Origin: Peribacillus asahii
GTDB lineage: Bacteria; Bacillota; Bacilli; Bacillales; DSM-1321
DNA: 64,000 nt
NCBI RefSeq assembly: GCF_003570725.1
Contig: NZ_QWVS01000026.1
Location: 24,783 to 88,782, forward strand
Direction of reading: 5' to 3'
This document shows, in pieces, positions 18,308 through 26,067 of this stretch (within the stretch, counting starts at the first letter, position 1; every line of letters begins with the position of its first letter). The notes below the pieces were generated by a model. The model was not told where the DNA came from, made no database searches, and worked only from the letters and a program-made list of their open reading frames with translations. The position numbers were made by a program, and so were the translations under genes.

Positions 18308-18700
18308 GTGCAATATTATTTAGCAGCGGATGAAAAAAATAAAAAGCAAGTGCGTTCGTTAGTGAAGAAGCTCAAAACACGAGGCTACAATTGTTTGAAT
18401 GATTCTAGTGTCATAAGCCAAACATCTCGTAAGTCTAATATTATAAACATGGATGAATCGGAAGAACAAATGATAGAAAAGGCTGATTTTATTTTAGTGT
18501 TTCTCAAGGCTGGCAAAGGGAATTTATATACAATTGGCTATGCGCTTGCTTTAAAGAAAAAGATTATTGTATATTCTCCTGAGAAAGAACATTATCATCT
18601 TGGAAAAAAATCGATTTTTCACAATATGCCCTATGTTGATATTTGTAGTGGTACGTTTTATAAATTAGAAAAAATGCTTCACTCTGTATTTGTAGCGTAA
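18308..18700 (+). CDS. Hypothetical protein with nucleoside-deoxyribosyltransferase-like fold
   Basis: A 130-aa protein starting MQYYLAADEKNK. The pattern YLAA...V..L...G, then EEQMIEKADFILVFLKAGKG and TIGYALALKKKIIVYSPE, resembles the nucleoside 2-deoxyribosyltransferase/TIR-like Rossmannoid family. In that family a Glu in the GxxxExGYA region binds ligand, but here the region reads YTIGYALA, without a clear Glu. It may therefore bind nucleotides without being an active transferase. The start follows a GGGGGGATATTT ribosome site. Function remains unassigned. Confidence 0.6.
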   Translation: MQYYLAADEKNKKQVRSLVKKLKTRGYNCLNDSSVISQTSRKSNIINMDESEEQMIEKADFILVFLKAGKGNLYTIGYALALKKKIIVYSPEKEHYHLGKKSIFHNMPYVDICSGTFYKLEKMLHSVFVA

Positions 18701-18832
18701 AAGTGTACAAGCTTCGTTTCAAATCTGTAACAAATAAATAACAATTATTACATTATGAAAGTTACCCCCACATTGTTTAACCATGATCTCGTATCGTGTA
18801 ATAGAACATAAATTAAAGGGGAGAGATTTGAT

Positions 18833-18964
18833 TTGAGAATAATCGATATCGATCAATTATTGTTAGCGACGGTAGATATAGAGACGGAATCGGTTGCAAA
18901 TCAACTTCATACGTTTCATATATACGATATTGATCAATTATTGGAAAAAACAAGAGATGAGTGA
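18833..18964 (+). CDS. 43-aa micropeptide with a repeated IDQLL motif
   Basis: TTG-initiated ORF preceded by AAAGGGGAGAG and followed immediately by an intrinsic terminator that overlaps the stop. The product begins MRIIDIDQLLLATVD and ends HIYDIDQLLEKTRDE, so an (I/Y)DIDQLL unit occurs twice, about 28 residues apart. It is acidic and has no membrane segment. The well-placed ribosome site, internal repeat and dedicated terminator support a real gene. I do not recognise the family, and peptide-protein interaction or regulation is a guess. Confidence 0.55.
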   Translation: MRIIDIDQLLLATVDIETESVANQLHTFHIYDIDQLLEKTRDE

Positions 18965-18993
18965 AAGCATGACAATGTGTGCATGCTTTTTTT
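18964..18993 (+). terminator. Terminator of the 43-aa ORF
   Basis: AAAGCATG and CATGCTTT form an 8-bp stem followed by seven T. It overlaps the last base of the stop codon of the micropeptide. Confidence 0.7.
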
Positions 18994-19056
18994 CTGTGCT
19001 AAAAGCTATGTTAATGAATCGTGTTGATTAATAGGCTCTTTTTAACACAGCTAAAT

Positions 19057-19082
19057 AAAAAAAGCTCCTTACATGAAGGAGC
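19057..19082 (-). terminator. Terminator for the 33-aa membrane peptide
   Basis: On the minus strand GCTCCTT and AAGGAGC form a 7-bp stem, followed by a T run (A's at 19057-19063). It lies about 90 nt beyond the stop of the small membrane peptide gene. Confidence 0.6.
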
Positions 19083-19172
19083 GGTATACGAAGTTATGAT
19101 AAGATTGTCATGAAGGTACGTACGCATGGATGGGCTAATCCTGGTGCATTATTCTTGGGTGTGAGATGAGGA

Positions 19173-19274
19173 TTACGACTGGCGGCCTTTAATAAAGCCG
19201 AGCAAAACGAACATAGCAACAGATCCAACAACAAAAACTCCCTTAATAATGCCAACAAGAAGTTCATCGTACAT
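19173..19274 (-). CDS. 33-aa single-pass membrane peptide
   Basis: An ATG ORF with GGAGGT at ideal spacing encodes MYDELLVGIIKGVFVVGSVA and then a continuing hydrophobic stretch ending GFIKGRQS. It has one membrane helix (about residues 6-27), an acidic N-end and a basic C-end, so N-out or N-in topology is possible. A terminator follows at 19057-19082. A longer 86-aa reading in another frame over the same DNA lacks a ribosome site and looks like a shadow. Function unknown; small spore or stress membrane peptides have this form. Confidence 0.6.
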   Translation of the reverse strand: MYDELLVGIIKGVFVVGSVAMFVLLGFIKGRQS

Positions 19275-19373
19275 GTATAAGACCTCCATAAAAAAGAATT
19301 AAGATACAACATAGAATTTACCATTTCTAGGTGAATTATAACATATTTGTTCAAGGGAGTAGTAACAAAAGAG

Positions 19374-20120
19374 TTACTTCAAGTTTAATGCTTTTCTCGT
19401 TTGCGGACCGACGACCCCATCCGCGGTTAAGTTGTTATCTTTTTGAAACTTTTTAACGGCCTTTTCCGTATTCGAACCAAATATACCGTCTGTTCCTTTT
19501 GTTGAATAGCCAAGTGAGGTTAGTTTCTTTTGCAGCGCAACAACTTGAGGACCTTGACTTCCTTTTTTTAGTACTGTATCGACTATTCCAACTGGCATTG
19601 TTTCGGCCCCTGTCACTTTAAAGCCATTAGCAGCGGCAATAGTCTTAAATGATTTAGACGAGCTTGTAATAATAACAGGCGTACCTACTTTTACTTTTGA
19701 ATAAAGCCACTTTACATCTTCATTGTACATGCGAACGCAGCCAGCACTTACATATTTACCAATAGAACTGGCGTTATTATTGCCATGAATGGCATAGGTA
19801 TTACCCGGTGTGTTTCTTGCATTAATGCCAAGCCATCTGTTTCCTAAAGGATTTCTTGGATCACCGCCTCTAATGTTTTCTTTGTAGTACGGTCTGTTGA
19901 CGATTTTGTTGACAATCTTAAACTTTCCTTCCGGGGTGTACGAAGGTTTTTTACCAGTCGCAACGAGAAAAATTTTGGTGAGTTTATTATTCTCATAATA
20001 GGCTAATTGATTAGTAGTTTTATTAATGATAATCAATTGCTTTGAAGCGGCACCAGCAGGCGGACTGTAAAAAACGAAACAAGAAACGAAAAATAATAGC
20101 GCTACGAGTAATTTCTTCAT
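19374..20120 (-). CDS. L,D-transpeptidase with C-terminal peptidoglycan-binding domain
   Basis: A 248-aa secreted enzyme that would form 3-3 (L,D) crosslinks or attach proteins to peptidoglycan. A signal peptide (about 1-24, MKKLLVALLFFVSC...) precedes a YkuD domain. That domain contains TPEGKFKIVNK, the catalytic-site His in YAIHGNNN, and SAGCVRM with the nucleophilic Cys. A PG_binding_1 domain follows (about 185-247, with GSQGPQVVALQKKL and TADGVVGPQTRKAL). The open frame extends 40 codons upstream without a signal-like start. The ATG at 20120 behind GAAAGAAGAG is preferred. Confidence 0.9.
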   Translation of the reverse strand: MKKLLVALLFFVSCFVFYSPPAGAASKQLIIINKTTNQLAYYENNKLTKIFLVATGKKPSYTPEGKFKIVNKIVNRPYYKENIRGGDPRNPLGNRWLGINARNTPGNTYAIHGNNNASSIGKYVSAGCVRMYNEDVKWLYSKVKVGTPVIITSSSKSFKTIAAANGFKVTGAETMPVGIVDTVLKKGSQGPQVVALQKKLTSLGYSTKGTDGIFGSNTEKAVKKFQKDNNLTADGVVGPQTRKALNLK

Positions 20121-20290
20121 ATCTCTTCTTTCCCATCCTTCTAAATTGGTGAATCCTTTTATTTTATGCATCGTAAAGAATCTGGATGACAAATAGAAGC
20201 TTAAATAGGTATAAAAGCAGGATATGTTTTTAGGAAGCACACTTTATAGATGATTTCATACATTAAATTAAACGATGGGGGGTGGAGAAT

Positions 20291-20740
20291 ATGGTAAAAG
20301 CTAATATTGAGGATTATTTAGAGCAGGGGATGTATGGCAAGAAGGAAATTAATCCAGCAGAAAGACGAAAATATCTTAGTTCATTACGAGAGCGTGTTAT
20401 TGTAGTACTTACTCAAGCACAAGTGTTAGAAAAAGAAGTATACACAGAACTCCTTCCATTATTCAAACAACATCCAAAGGCGTGCGTATTTTTAAATGGT
20501 CATATGGATTATAATCATCTTATTAAATATGTGAAAGTGGCAACGACTCACAATATTCGCTATAAAATTGTGTTAAATAAAGAGCATAACTCTGACTTAG
20601 GGCTAGTTTTTGCAGAAGAGTTCGCCATTGATCGAGATAATATTTATATAGAAAAAAAACAGAAAAGTGTAAACATAAAGCCGGTGAAAAAGAGTTTTTG
20701 GAAACGGCTTATCCGTTTTTGCAGAAGAATAGTAAAATAA
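20291..20740 (+). CDS. yueI: YueI family protein (DUF1694)
   Basis: A 149-aa cytoplasmic protein matching the YueI family. YLEQGMYGKKEINPAERRKY, the ALTQ-like VVLTQAQVL segment, and the GLVFAEEFAIDRDNIYI region are characteristic. The family has an Rho/ribosomal-L7Ae-like fold, and no function has been firmly shown. The ATG at 20291 lies 4 nt after GGGGGGTGGAG; a GTG nine bases earlier lies within that ribosome site. A basic tail (KKSFWKRLIRFCRRIVK) is longer than in typical members and might contact nucleic acid or membrane. Confidence 0.82.
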   Translation: MVKANIEDYLEQGMYGKKEINPAERRKYLSSLRERVIVVLTQAQVLEKEVYTELLPLFKQHPKACVFLNGHMDYNHLIKYVKVATTHNIRYKIVLNKEHNSDLGLVFAEEFAIDRDNIYIEKKQKSVNIKPVKKSFWKRLIRFCRRIVK

Positions 20741-20780
20741 GTTGTATGTGTACATAGCATCATACAAGTGAATGCCAAAA

Positions 20781-20811
20781 CAAAGCCTCTATCAACTTGA
20801 TAGAGGCTTTG
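20781..20811. terminator. Bidirectional terminator between yueI and the FNT channel gene
   Basis: A perfect 14-bp stem, CAAAGCCTCTATCA with its complement at 20798-20811, lies between two convergent genes. It can serve both strands. Confidence 0.7.
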
Positions 20812-20822
20812 TGAATATAAGC

Positions 20823-21656
20823 TTAAGATGTTTTCTTCAAGTAAGGGACATCTTCTTTTTCTTTTTCTTGTTCTTCTGTTTTCTTCTTATTAGAATGGAT
20901 ATACGCTCCGAAGAATAAACCGGCTACTAAAATGCCGCCTCCAAATGCGTTTCCTAAAAATACGGGTACGAAATTACTGAAGTAGTCCGTCCATGTTAGG
21001 GCTCCTGCAAAAATTGCAGCTGGAATGATAAACATATTGGCTACAACGTGTTGAAAACCGATAGCTACGAATGCGACAATTGGGAAAATCATACCCGTAA
21101 TTTTTCCAGCAGTATCTTCTGCACTATAAGTAATCCACACCCCTAGTCCAACAAGCCAGTTACAACCAACGGCTGAGATAAAAGCCATCCAAAAACTATC
21201 TTCCACTTTAGCTGTTGCTGTATAAATCGTTTTTTCTAAGTATGTACCTGACTCTGTTAATCCAAGTAGATGACCGAAAAAATAGGCAACAAAAACAGCA
21301 CCAATAAAGTTGGTGATGGTAATTAATATCCAGTTAATAGTCAATTGTTTAACTGTAACTTTCTTAGCTAGTGCCGCCATTGGAACAGCCATCATATTTC
21401 CTGTTAATAATTCACCACCAGCGATGATTGTAAGAATTAAGCCTAGCGGGAAGACTGCGCCTCCTATTAAAGCATTCAGTGTACCCCATTCATGCGGTAA
21501 ATCGGCAACGACGCGAATATGGAATAAGTATCCTAATGAAATGTAAGCGCCACCTAAAAAACCTAAAATGAGAATGCTTAAAAGTGGCATTGAAACTTTC
21601 TTTACCCCTGTTTTTACGGCGATATTTGCCATTTCTTGTGGACTATTGTACCCCAT
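20823..21656 (-). CDS. Formate/nitrite transporter family channel
   Basis: A 277-aa membrane protein with six hydrophobic segments. The FNT signatures are present: GGAVFPLGLILTIIAGGELLTGN (helix-2 broken region), NWLVGLGVW and FLGNAFGGGILVA. Members are pentameric channels for formate, nitrite or hydrosulfide. It ends in a charged KKKTEEQEKEKEDV tail. GGGGGTACAAG upstream supplies the ribosome site. No nir, nar or pfl gene is adjacent, so the anion cannot be assigned. Confidence 0.88.
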   Translation of the reverse strand: MGYNSPQEMANIAVKTGVKKVSMPLLSILILGFLGGAYISLGYLFHIRVVADLPHEWGTLNALIGGAVFPLGLILTIIAGGELLTGNMMAVPMAALAKKVTVKQLTINWILITITNFIGAVFVAYFFGHLLGLTESGTYLEKTIYTATAKVEDSFWMAFISAVGCNWLVGLGVWITYSAEDTAGKITGMIFPIVAFVAIGFQHVVANMFIIPAAIFAGALTWTDYFSNFVPVFLGNAFGGGILVAGLFFGAYIHSNKKKTEEQEKEKEDVPYLKKTS

Positions 21657-21944
21657 CTTGTACCCCCTTGTTGATCCCTGAAAATTTGATTATCTGTTAA
21701 ATTGTGTAATAACCCCCCGTATGTTCTAACACAACCAACATTGTCTAAATCATTATGCCATCTCTGTTATAAAAAAGCTAGTACAAAATATGTAACAGAT
21801 AGTTTAAAACTTTTTAAAAGTGGTACACACATTGGATATAATTGGTGTTATACAACGGATTAACTGTATCATTCTAATGAACAGAATGTTTGTAACAAGC
21901 GGATTTTATTAATATATAAGGTTATCTATGACCTTCAAAACAAA

Positions 21945-21959
21945 AATTTTCCGAAAATT
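21945..21959. promoter_or_regulatory. CodY box upstream of ilvK
   Basis: AATTTTCCGAAAATT matches the CodY consensus AATTTTCWGAAAATT at 14 of 15 positions (C at the W). It lies 15 bp upstream of a good -35 hexamer. CodY represses branched-chain amino acid genes in Bacillus, and the downstream gene encodes a branched-chain aminotransferase, so the assignment is coherent. The rest of the 407-bp gap holds promoters for two divergent genes and nothing else recognisable. Confidence 0.75.
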
Positions 21960-21973
21960 TTGTGATATAGGGG

Positions 21974-22003
21974 TTGAACTTTCTTTGATAGAAGAGGTAA
22001 AAT
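21974..22003 (+). promoter_or_regulatory. SigA-type promoter of ilvK
   Basis: -35 TTGAAC (21974-21979) and -10 TAAAAT (21998-22003) have an 18-bp spacer. The start codon is 61 nt downstream, and the CodY box lies immediately upstream. Confidence 0.55.
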
Positions 22004-22063
22004 AATTAAGATAGTTTTTTCGAAAAATAAATTAATAAAATTAATCAACAAGGGGTCTTGGTA

Positions 22064-23140
22064 ATGAAGGAACAAGAATTGGCAATCACGCTTAGCACAA
22101 CAAAAAAGGAAAAGCCGCAAGCGGATCAACTTCAATTTGGTAAAAATTTTACCGATCATATGTTTATTATGGATTATATGCAAGGAAAAGGATGGCATGA
22201 TCCAAGAATCGTTCCTTATCAACCGCTCACATTAGAGCCATCGGCAATGATTTTTCACTATGGACAATCTGTTTTTGAAGGATTAAAAGCTTATTTGACA
22301 GAAGAGGAAGAAGTTCTGTTATTCCGTCCGGAAAAGAACTTTGAACGCTTAAATAGATCAAACGAACGTTTATGTATTCCAGAGATAGATGTAGAGTTCG
22401 CTTTAAAAGCATTAAAAGAGTTAATTCGTGTCGATCGTGATTGGATCCCAAGAGAAGAAGGTACATCTTTATATATCCGTCCATTTATTATTGCAACAGA
22501 ACCATACTTAGGTGTATCACCGGCGGATCGTTATAAATTTATTATTATTATGTCACCAGTAGGTTCTTATTATAAAGAAGGAATTAAACCAGTTAAAATT
22601 GCGGTGGAAACAGACTTTGCCCGTACTGTTAGAGGTGGAACAGGTGAAGCTAAAACAGGCGGTAACTACGCAGCTAGCTTAAAAGCACAAGAAATATCTG
22701 AAAAGTCAGGGTACTCACAAGTTCTTTGGTTAGACGGCGTAGAGAAGAAATATATTGAAGAAGTAGGTAGTATGAACGTATTCTTCAAAATCAACGGTGA
22801 AGTTGTTACACCGGCTCTTAATGGCAGCATTCTTCAAGGGATTACTCGTGCTTCAATTATTGAATTATTACAATATTGGAATGTTCCAGTAACAGAGCGC
22901 CGTATTTCGATGCAAGAAGTTTACGATGCTTATAAAGCTGGTCAGTTAGAAGAAGCTTTTGGAACAGGAACAGCTGCTGTTATTTCTCCAATTGGTGAAT
23001 TTTATTGGAAAGAGGAAAAAATGGTCATCAACAACGGTGAAACCGGCGAATTATCCCAAAAATTATATGATACATTAACAGGAATCCAAAACGGTAAAAT
23101 AGCAGATCCGTTAAATTGGATTACAAAATTAGAAGATTAA
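22064..23140 (+). CDS. ilvK: Branched-chain amino acid aminotransferase
   Basis: A 358-aa class IV PLP aminotransferase, the YbgE/IlvK type of Bacillus. It interconverts leucine, isoleucine and valine with their 2-oxo acids. Visible are the GQSVFEGLKAY motif, YIRPFIIATEP, the PLP-lysine region GEAKTGGNYAASL, and EVGSMNVFF. It ends with the FGTGTAAVISPIG segment typical of the family. The ATG at 22064 is 8 nt from AAGGGG. A TTG six bases upstream is less likely. The CodY box upstream suggests repression when isoleucine and GTP are high. Confidence 0.92.
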   Translation: MKEQELAITLSTTKKEKPQADQLQFGKNFTDHMFIMDYMQGKGWHDPRIVPYQPLTLEPSAMIFHYGQSVFEGLKAYLTEEEEVLLFRPEKNFERLNRSNERLCIPEIDVEFALKALKELIRVDRDWIPREEGTSLYIRPFIIATEPYLGVSPADRYKFIIIMSPVGSYYKEGIKPVKIAVETDFARTVRGGTGEAKTGGNYAASLKAQEISEKSGYSQVLWLDGVEKKYIEEVGSMNVFFKINGEVVTPALNGSILQGITRASIIELLQYWNVPVTERRISMQEVYDAYKAGQLEEAFGTGTAAVISPIGEFYWKEEKMVINNGETGELSQKLYDTLTGIQNGKIADPLNWITKLED

Positions 23141-23167
23141 ATTACACAATCACAATACAAATACGAT

Positions 23168-23199
23168 AAAACCCTTTTTCTTAGAAAAAGGGTTTTTTT
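23168..23199 (+). terminator. Terminator after ilvK
   Basis: AAACCCTTTTTCT and AGAAAAAGGGTTT form an almost loop-less long stem, followed by T residues. Confidence 0.75.
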
Positions 23200-23424
23200 G
23201 CATGTTATGTGAAATGAGAATGGAGGAAAATTAATTGAAGTGATGTCGATTTTAACATAATGAAGTGTTTGGACATCATAAAGACAAATCGCTTGTATTA
23301 ATTTTAGATGTACATCTGGAATGTGAATGTAATAATTACAATTAAATCAAGATATTTTAAGTGATTGTATTTGGACCGAAAACATATATTTTTTAAGCAA
23401 ATACAGCAAGTGGAGGAACAGAAG

Positions 23425-24051
23425 ATGTCTAAAGTATTATTAATTAAAGCAAATGACCGTCCTGCGGATCAAGCAGTTAGTACAAAAATGTATGAAACAT
23501 TTGTTAACACGTTTAAAGAAGCAAACCCAAATGAAGATATTACAGAGTTAGATCTTTTTGCGCTTAATCTTCCGTATTTTGGACATACTGCGATTACAGG
23601 GGTATACAAACGCAATCAAGGATTAGAATTAACAACGGAAGAAGCAAAAGCGGCGGATGTAGTGGAACAATACTTGAATCAATTTTTAGCAGCAGAAAAA
23701 GTGGTTTTTGCTTTTCCTTTATGGAATTTTACCGTGCCAGCACCGCTTATTACTTATATTTCTTACCTCGCACAATCAGGGAAAACATTTAAATATACGC
23801 CAGAAGGTCCAGTAGGATTAGCGGGTAATAAGAAAGTTGTCTTATTAAATGCACGTGGTTCTGATTATTCTACTCCAGAAATGAATTCTGTAGAGATGGC
23901 CGTTAATTATGTAAAAGTAATGCTTAACTTCTGGGGCATTTCTAGTCCAGAAACAGTCGTGATTGAAGGGCACAATCAATATCCGGATCGCGCTCAAGAA
24001 ATCATTGCGGACGGTTTAGAAAAGGTGGCACAAGCAGCAAGCAAATTTTAA
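23425..24051 (+). CDS. azoR: FMN-dependent NADH-azoreductase
   Basis: A 208-aa flavodoxin-fold quinone/azo reductase. The N-terminal KVLLIKANDRPADQAVSTKM nucleotide-binding start, the FPLWNFTVPAPLITYIS flavin motif and NARGSDYS match AzoR proteins. It would carry out two-electron reduction of quinones and azo compounds using NADH. The ATG follows TGGAGGAACAGAAG. An in-frame upstream extension of 20 codons has no ribosome site. Regulation was not apparent, since no clear palindrome lies upstream. Confidence 0.9.
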   Translation: MSKVLLIKANDRPADQAVSTKMYETFVNTFKEANPNEDITELDLFALNLPYFGHTAITGVYKRNQGLELTTEEAKAADVVEQYLNQFLAAEKVVFAFPLWNFTVPAPLITYISYLAQSGKTFKYTPEGPVGLAGNKKVVLLNARGSDYSTPEMNSVEMAVNYVKVMLNFWGISSPETVVIEGHNQYPDRAQEIIADGLEKVAQAASKF

Positions 24052-24061
24052 ATTGTTTAAA

Positions 24062-24092
24062 CACCAGTATGACTTCCATACTGGTGCTTTTC
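24062..24092 (+). terminator. Terminator between azoR and pepF
   Basis: CACCAGTATG and CATACTGGTG form a perfect 10-bp stem with a 5-nt loop, followed by CTTTT. Confidence 0.7.
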
Positions 24093-24154
24093 ATAGCAGT
24101 TTTTTTCCGTGGTTCGCTTATAATAAAGAGAAGAACAAGAAAGGGAGTGATGCT

Positions 24155-25951
24155 ATGCAAACGTTTAAAACACGTGAAGAGGTAAAAGAAGAAGAAAAGT
24201 GGAATTTAGCGGATATTTATGAAAGCCAGGAACAATGGGAAGCGGATTTTGAACGAGTATCAAAGGACATTGATCAGCTTAAAGCGTATGATGGAGCGAT
24301 TCATAGTGCTAAGGATTTATATGAATACCTTCATGCAAGTGAAGAGCTTGGGAGTATATATAATAAAGTGTATGTTTATGCGATGCTGCAAACGGATTTA
24401 GATACAAGAAACAGCGAATCGCAAGCTTTACTGGATCGTGCGGGCCAATTAGGGAGAAAAATCAGTCAGGCCACGTCATTTTTTATGCCCTTTTTGTTAA
24501 GTTTAGAGGAATCTACATTAAAGAGCTACATAGCAGAAGTGAAAGGGTTAGAATATTTTGAAGAAGATTTATGGGATTCTTATCGATATAAAGCTCATGT
24601 TTTAACAAAAGAGCAAGAAGCGGTTATTTCTCAAATTGGTGAGGCAATGTCAGCCCCGCAAAAAACGTTTAGCATGATTAATAATGCAGATATCAAGTTT
24701 GGAAAGGTAACAACAGAATCCGGAGACAAAGTAGAACTAACACGCGGTATGTATGCGAAGTTAATGGAGGAAGAAGATCGTGATAAGCGAAAAGAAGCTT
24801 ATAAAGCATATTATAAACCGTATGTTCAATTGAAAAACACGATTGGCTCCACACTTGCAACTGCCATTCGCAATAATGTCAACATGTCAAGATTAAGAAA
24901 TTATCCATCTGCTTTAGAAAAATCATTATTTAGTGATGAAGTACCGAAAGAAGTTTATGATAATTTGATTATGTCAACTAAACAAAATATAGCTCCAATG
25001 AAAAAATATATGCGATTGCGAAAGAAAGTATTAGGGGTCGATGAGTTACGTGCGTATGATTTGAGTGTACCGTTAGTACAAGGTGCAAAAGAGGAAATTT
25101 CTTATGAAGAAGGCTATGCACTTATGCTCGAAGCATTAAAGCCGCTTGGTGAAGAATACACGTCAACATTAGCGAGTTTTAAAGAAAATCGTTATCTAGA
25201 TGTTCGCGAAACACCTGGGAAGCGTTCGGGAGCTTATAACCTTGGGGTATATGGCGTGCATCCATTTATTTTATTAAATCATCGCGATGATTTAGATAGT
25301 GTGTTCACGTTAGCTCATGAATGTGGTCACGGCATGCATTCATATTTCAGTTCTACTCATCAGCCGCGCATTTCAGCTGGTTATTCTATTTTTGTCGCAG
25401 AGGTGGCGTCAACGGTCAATGAGATTTTATTAATCCGTCATTTATTAAAGACGACAAAAGAAATCGATAAGAAAAAACATTTACTGAATCATTTTATTGA
25501 CAGCTTTAAAGGAACGTTCTTTACGCAAGTAATGTTTGCAGAGTTTGAAAAAACAGTTCATGAAAAAGCGGAGCAAGATGAACCATTAAATGCGGATGTC
25601 TTTAATGAGGTATATGAGTCCATCTTCCGCACATACAATGGAGAAGATCTTGTTTTTGATGATGAAGTCAAATACGGCTGGACACGGATTCCTCACTTTT
25701 ATCGTCCGTTCTACGTTTACAAATACGCAACAGGCTATACATCTGCGATTATTATTGCTGATACGATTTTGTCAGGAGACAAAGAGGCATTAGAAAATTA
25801 TTTAACGTTTTTAAAAAGTGGAAGCTCCGACAAGCCTCTTGCATTATTGAAAAAAGCTGGAGTTGATTTAACGAAACCAGAACCAATTGCTAATGCTTTA
25901 CGTATCTTTAATGATCTTGTTGATGAATTTGTTGAATTAATGGAAAAGTAA
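24155..25951 (+). CDS. pepF: Oligoendopeptidase F
   Basis: A 598-aa M3-family zinc metallopeptidase that degrades 7-17 residue peptides in the cytoplasm. The zinc site HECGHGMHSY lies near residue 389, with the third-ligand Glu in the downstream EVASTVNEILL helix. The N-terminal PepF domain (about 110-180) and the length agree with Bacillus PepF. The ATG at 24155 is 7 nt past AAGGGAG. An upstream in-frame extension crosses the azoR terminator hairpin and is rejected. It appears to be monocistronic. Confidence 0.93.
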   Translation: MQTFKTREEVKEEEKWNLADIYESQEQWEADFERVSKDIDQLKAYDGAIHSAKDLYEYLHASEELGSIYNKVYVYAMLQTDLDTRNSESQALLDRAGQLGRKISQATSFFMPFLLSLEESTLKSYIAEVKGLEYFEEDLWDSYRYKAHVLTKEQEAVISQIGEAMSAPQKTFSMINNADIKFGKVTTESGDKVELTRGMYAKLMEEEDRDKRKEAYKAYYKPYVQLKNTIGSTLATAIRNNVNMSRLRNYPSALEKSLFSDEVPKEVYDNLIMSTKQNIAPMKKYMRLRKKVLGVDELRAYDLSVPLVQGAKEEISYEEGYALMLEALKPLGEEYTSTLASFKENRYLDVRETPGKRSGAYNLGVYGVHPFILLNHRDDLDSVFTLAHECGHGMHSYFSSTHQPRISAGYSIFVAEVASTVNEILLIRHLLKTTKEIDKKKHLLNHFIDSFKGTFFTQVMFAEFEKTVHEKAEQDEPLNADVFNEVYESIFRTYNGEDLVFDDEVKYGWTRIPHFYRPFYVYKYATGYTSAIIIADTILSGDKEALENYLTFLKSGSSDKPLALLKKAGVDLTKPEPIANALRIFNDLVDEFVELMEK

Positions 25952-26005
25952 TAATTCCTGTTGGTATAAATTTAAGAAAAATGATATAGTAAGATGTCTG
26001 AAAAA

Positions 26006-26036
26006 CGGGCTCAATCGATGCGATTGAGCCTGTTTA
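26006..26036 (+). terminator. Terminator after pepF
   Basis: GGCTCAATCG and CGATTGAGCC form a 10-bp stem with a 3-nt loop. The trailing TGTTTATC is only partly T-rich. Confidence 0.6.
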
Positions 26037-26067
26037 TCTATTATAAGGAAACTAAGGGAAGAGAAAG

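Noticed and set aside
18605..18620. Match to AAATCGATTTT resembling the LacI operator
   Set aside because: It lies inside a coding region and lacks the full 12-bp palindrome.
19094..19354. 86-aa minus-strand ORF
   Set aside because: A different frame of the same DNA encodes the 33-aa membrane peptide with an ideal ribosome site; the longer one lacks such a site.
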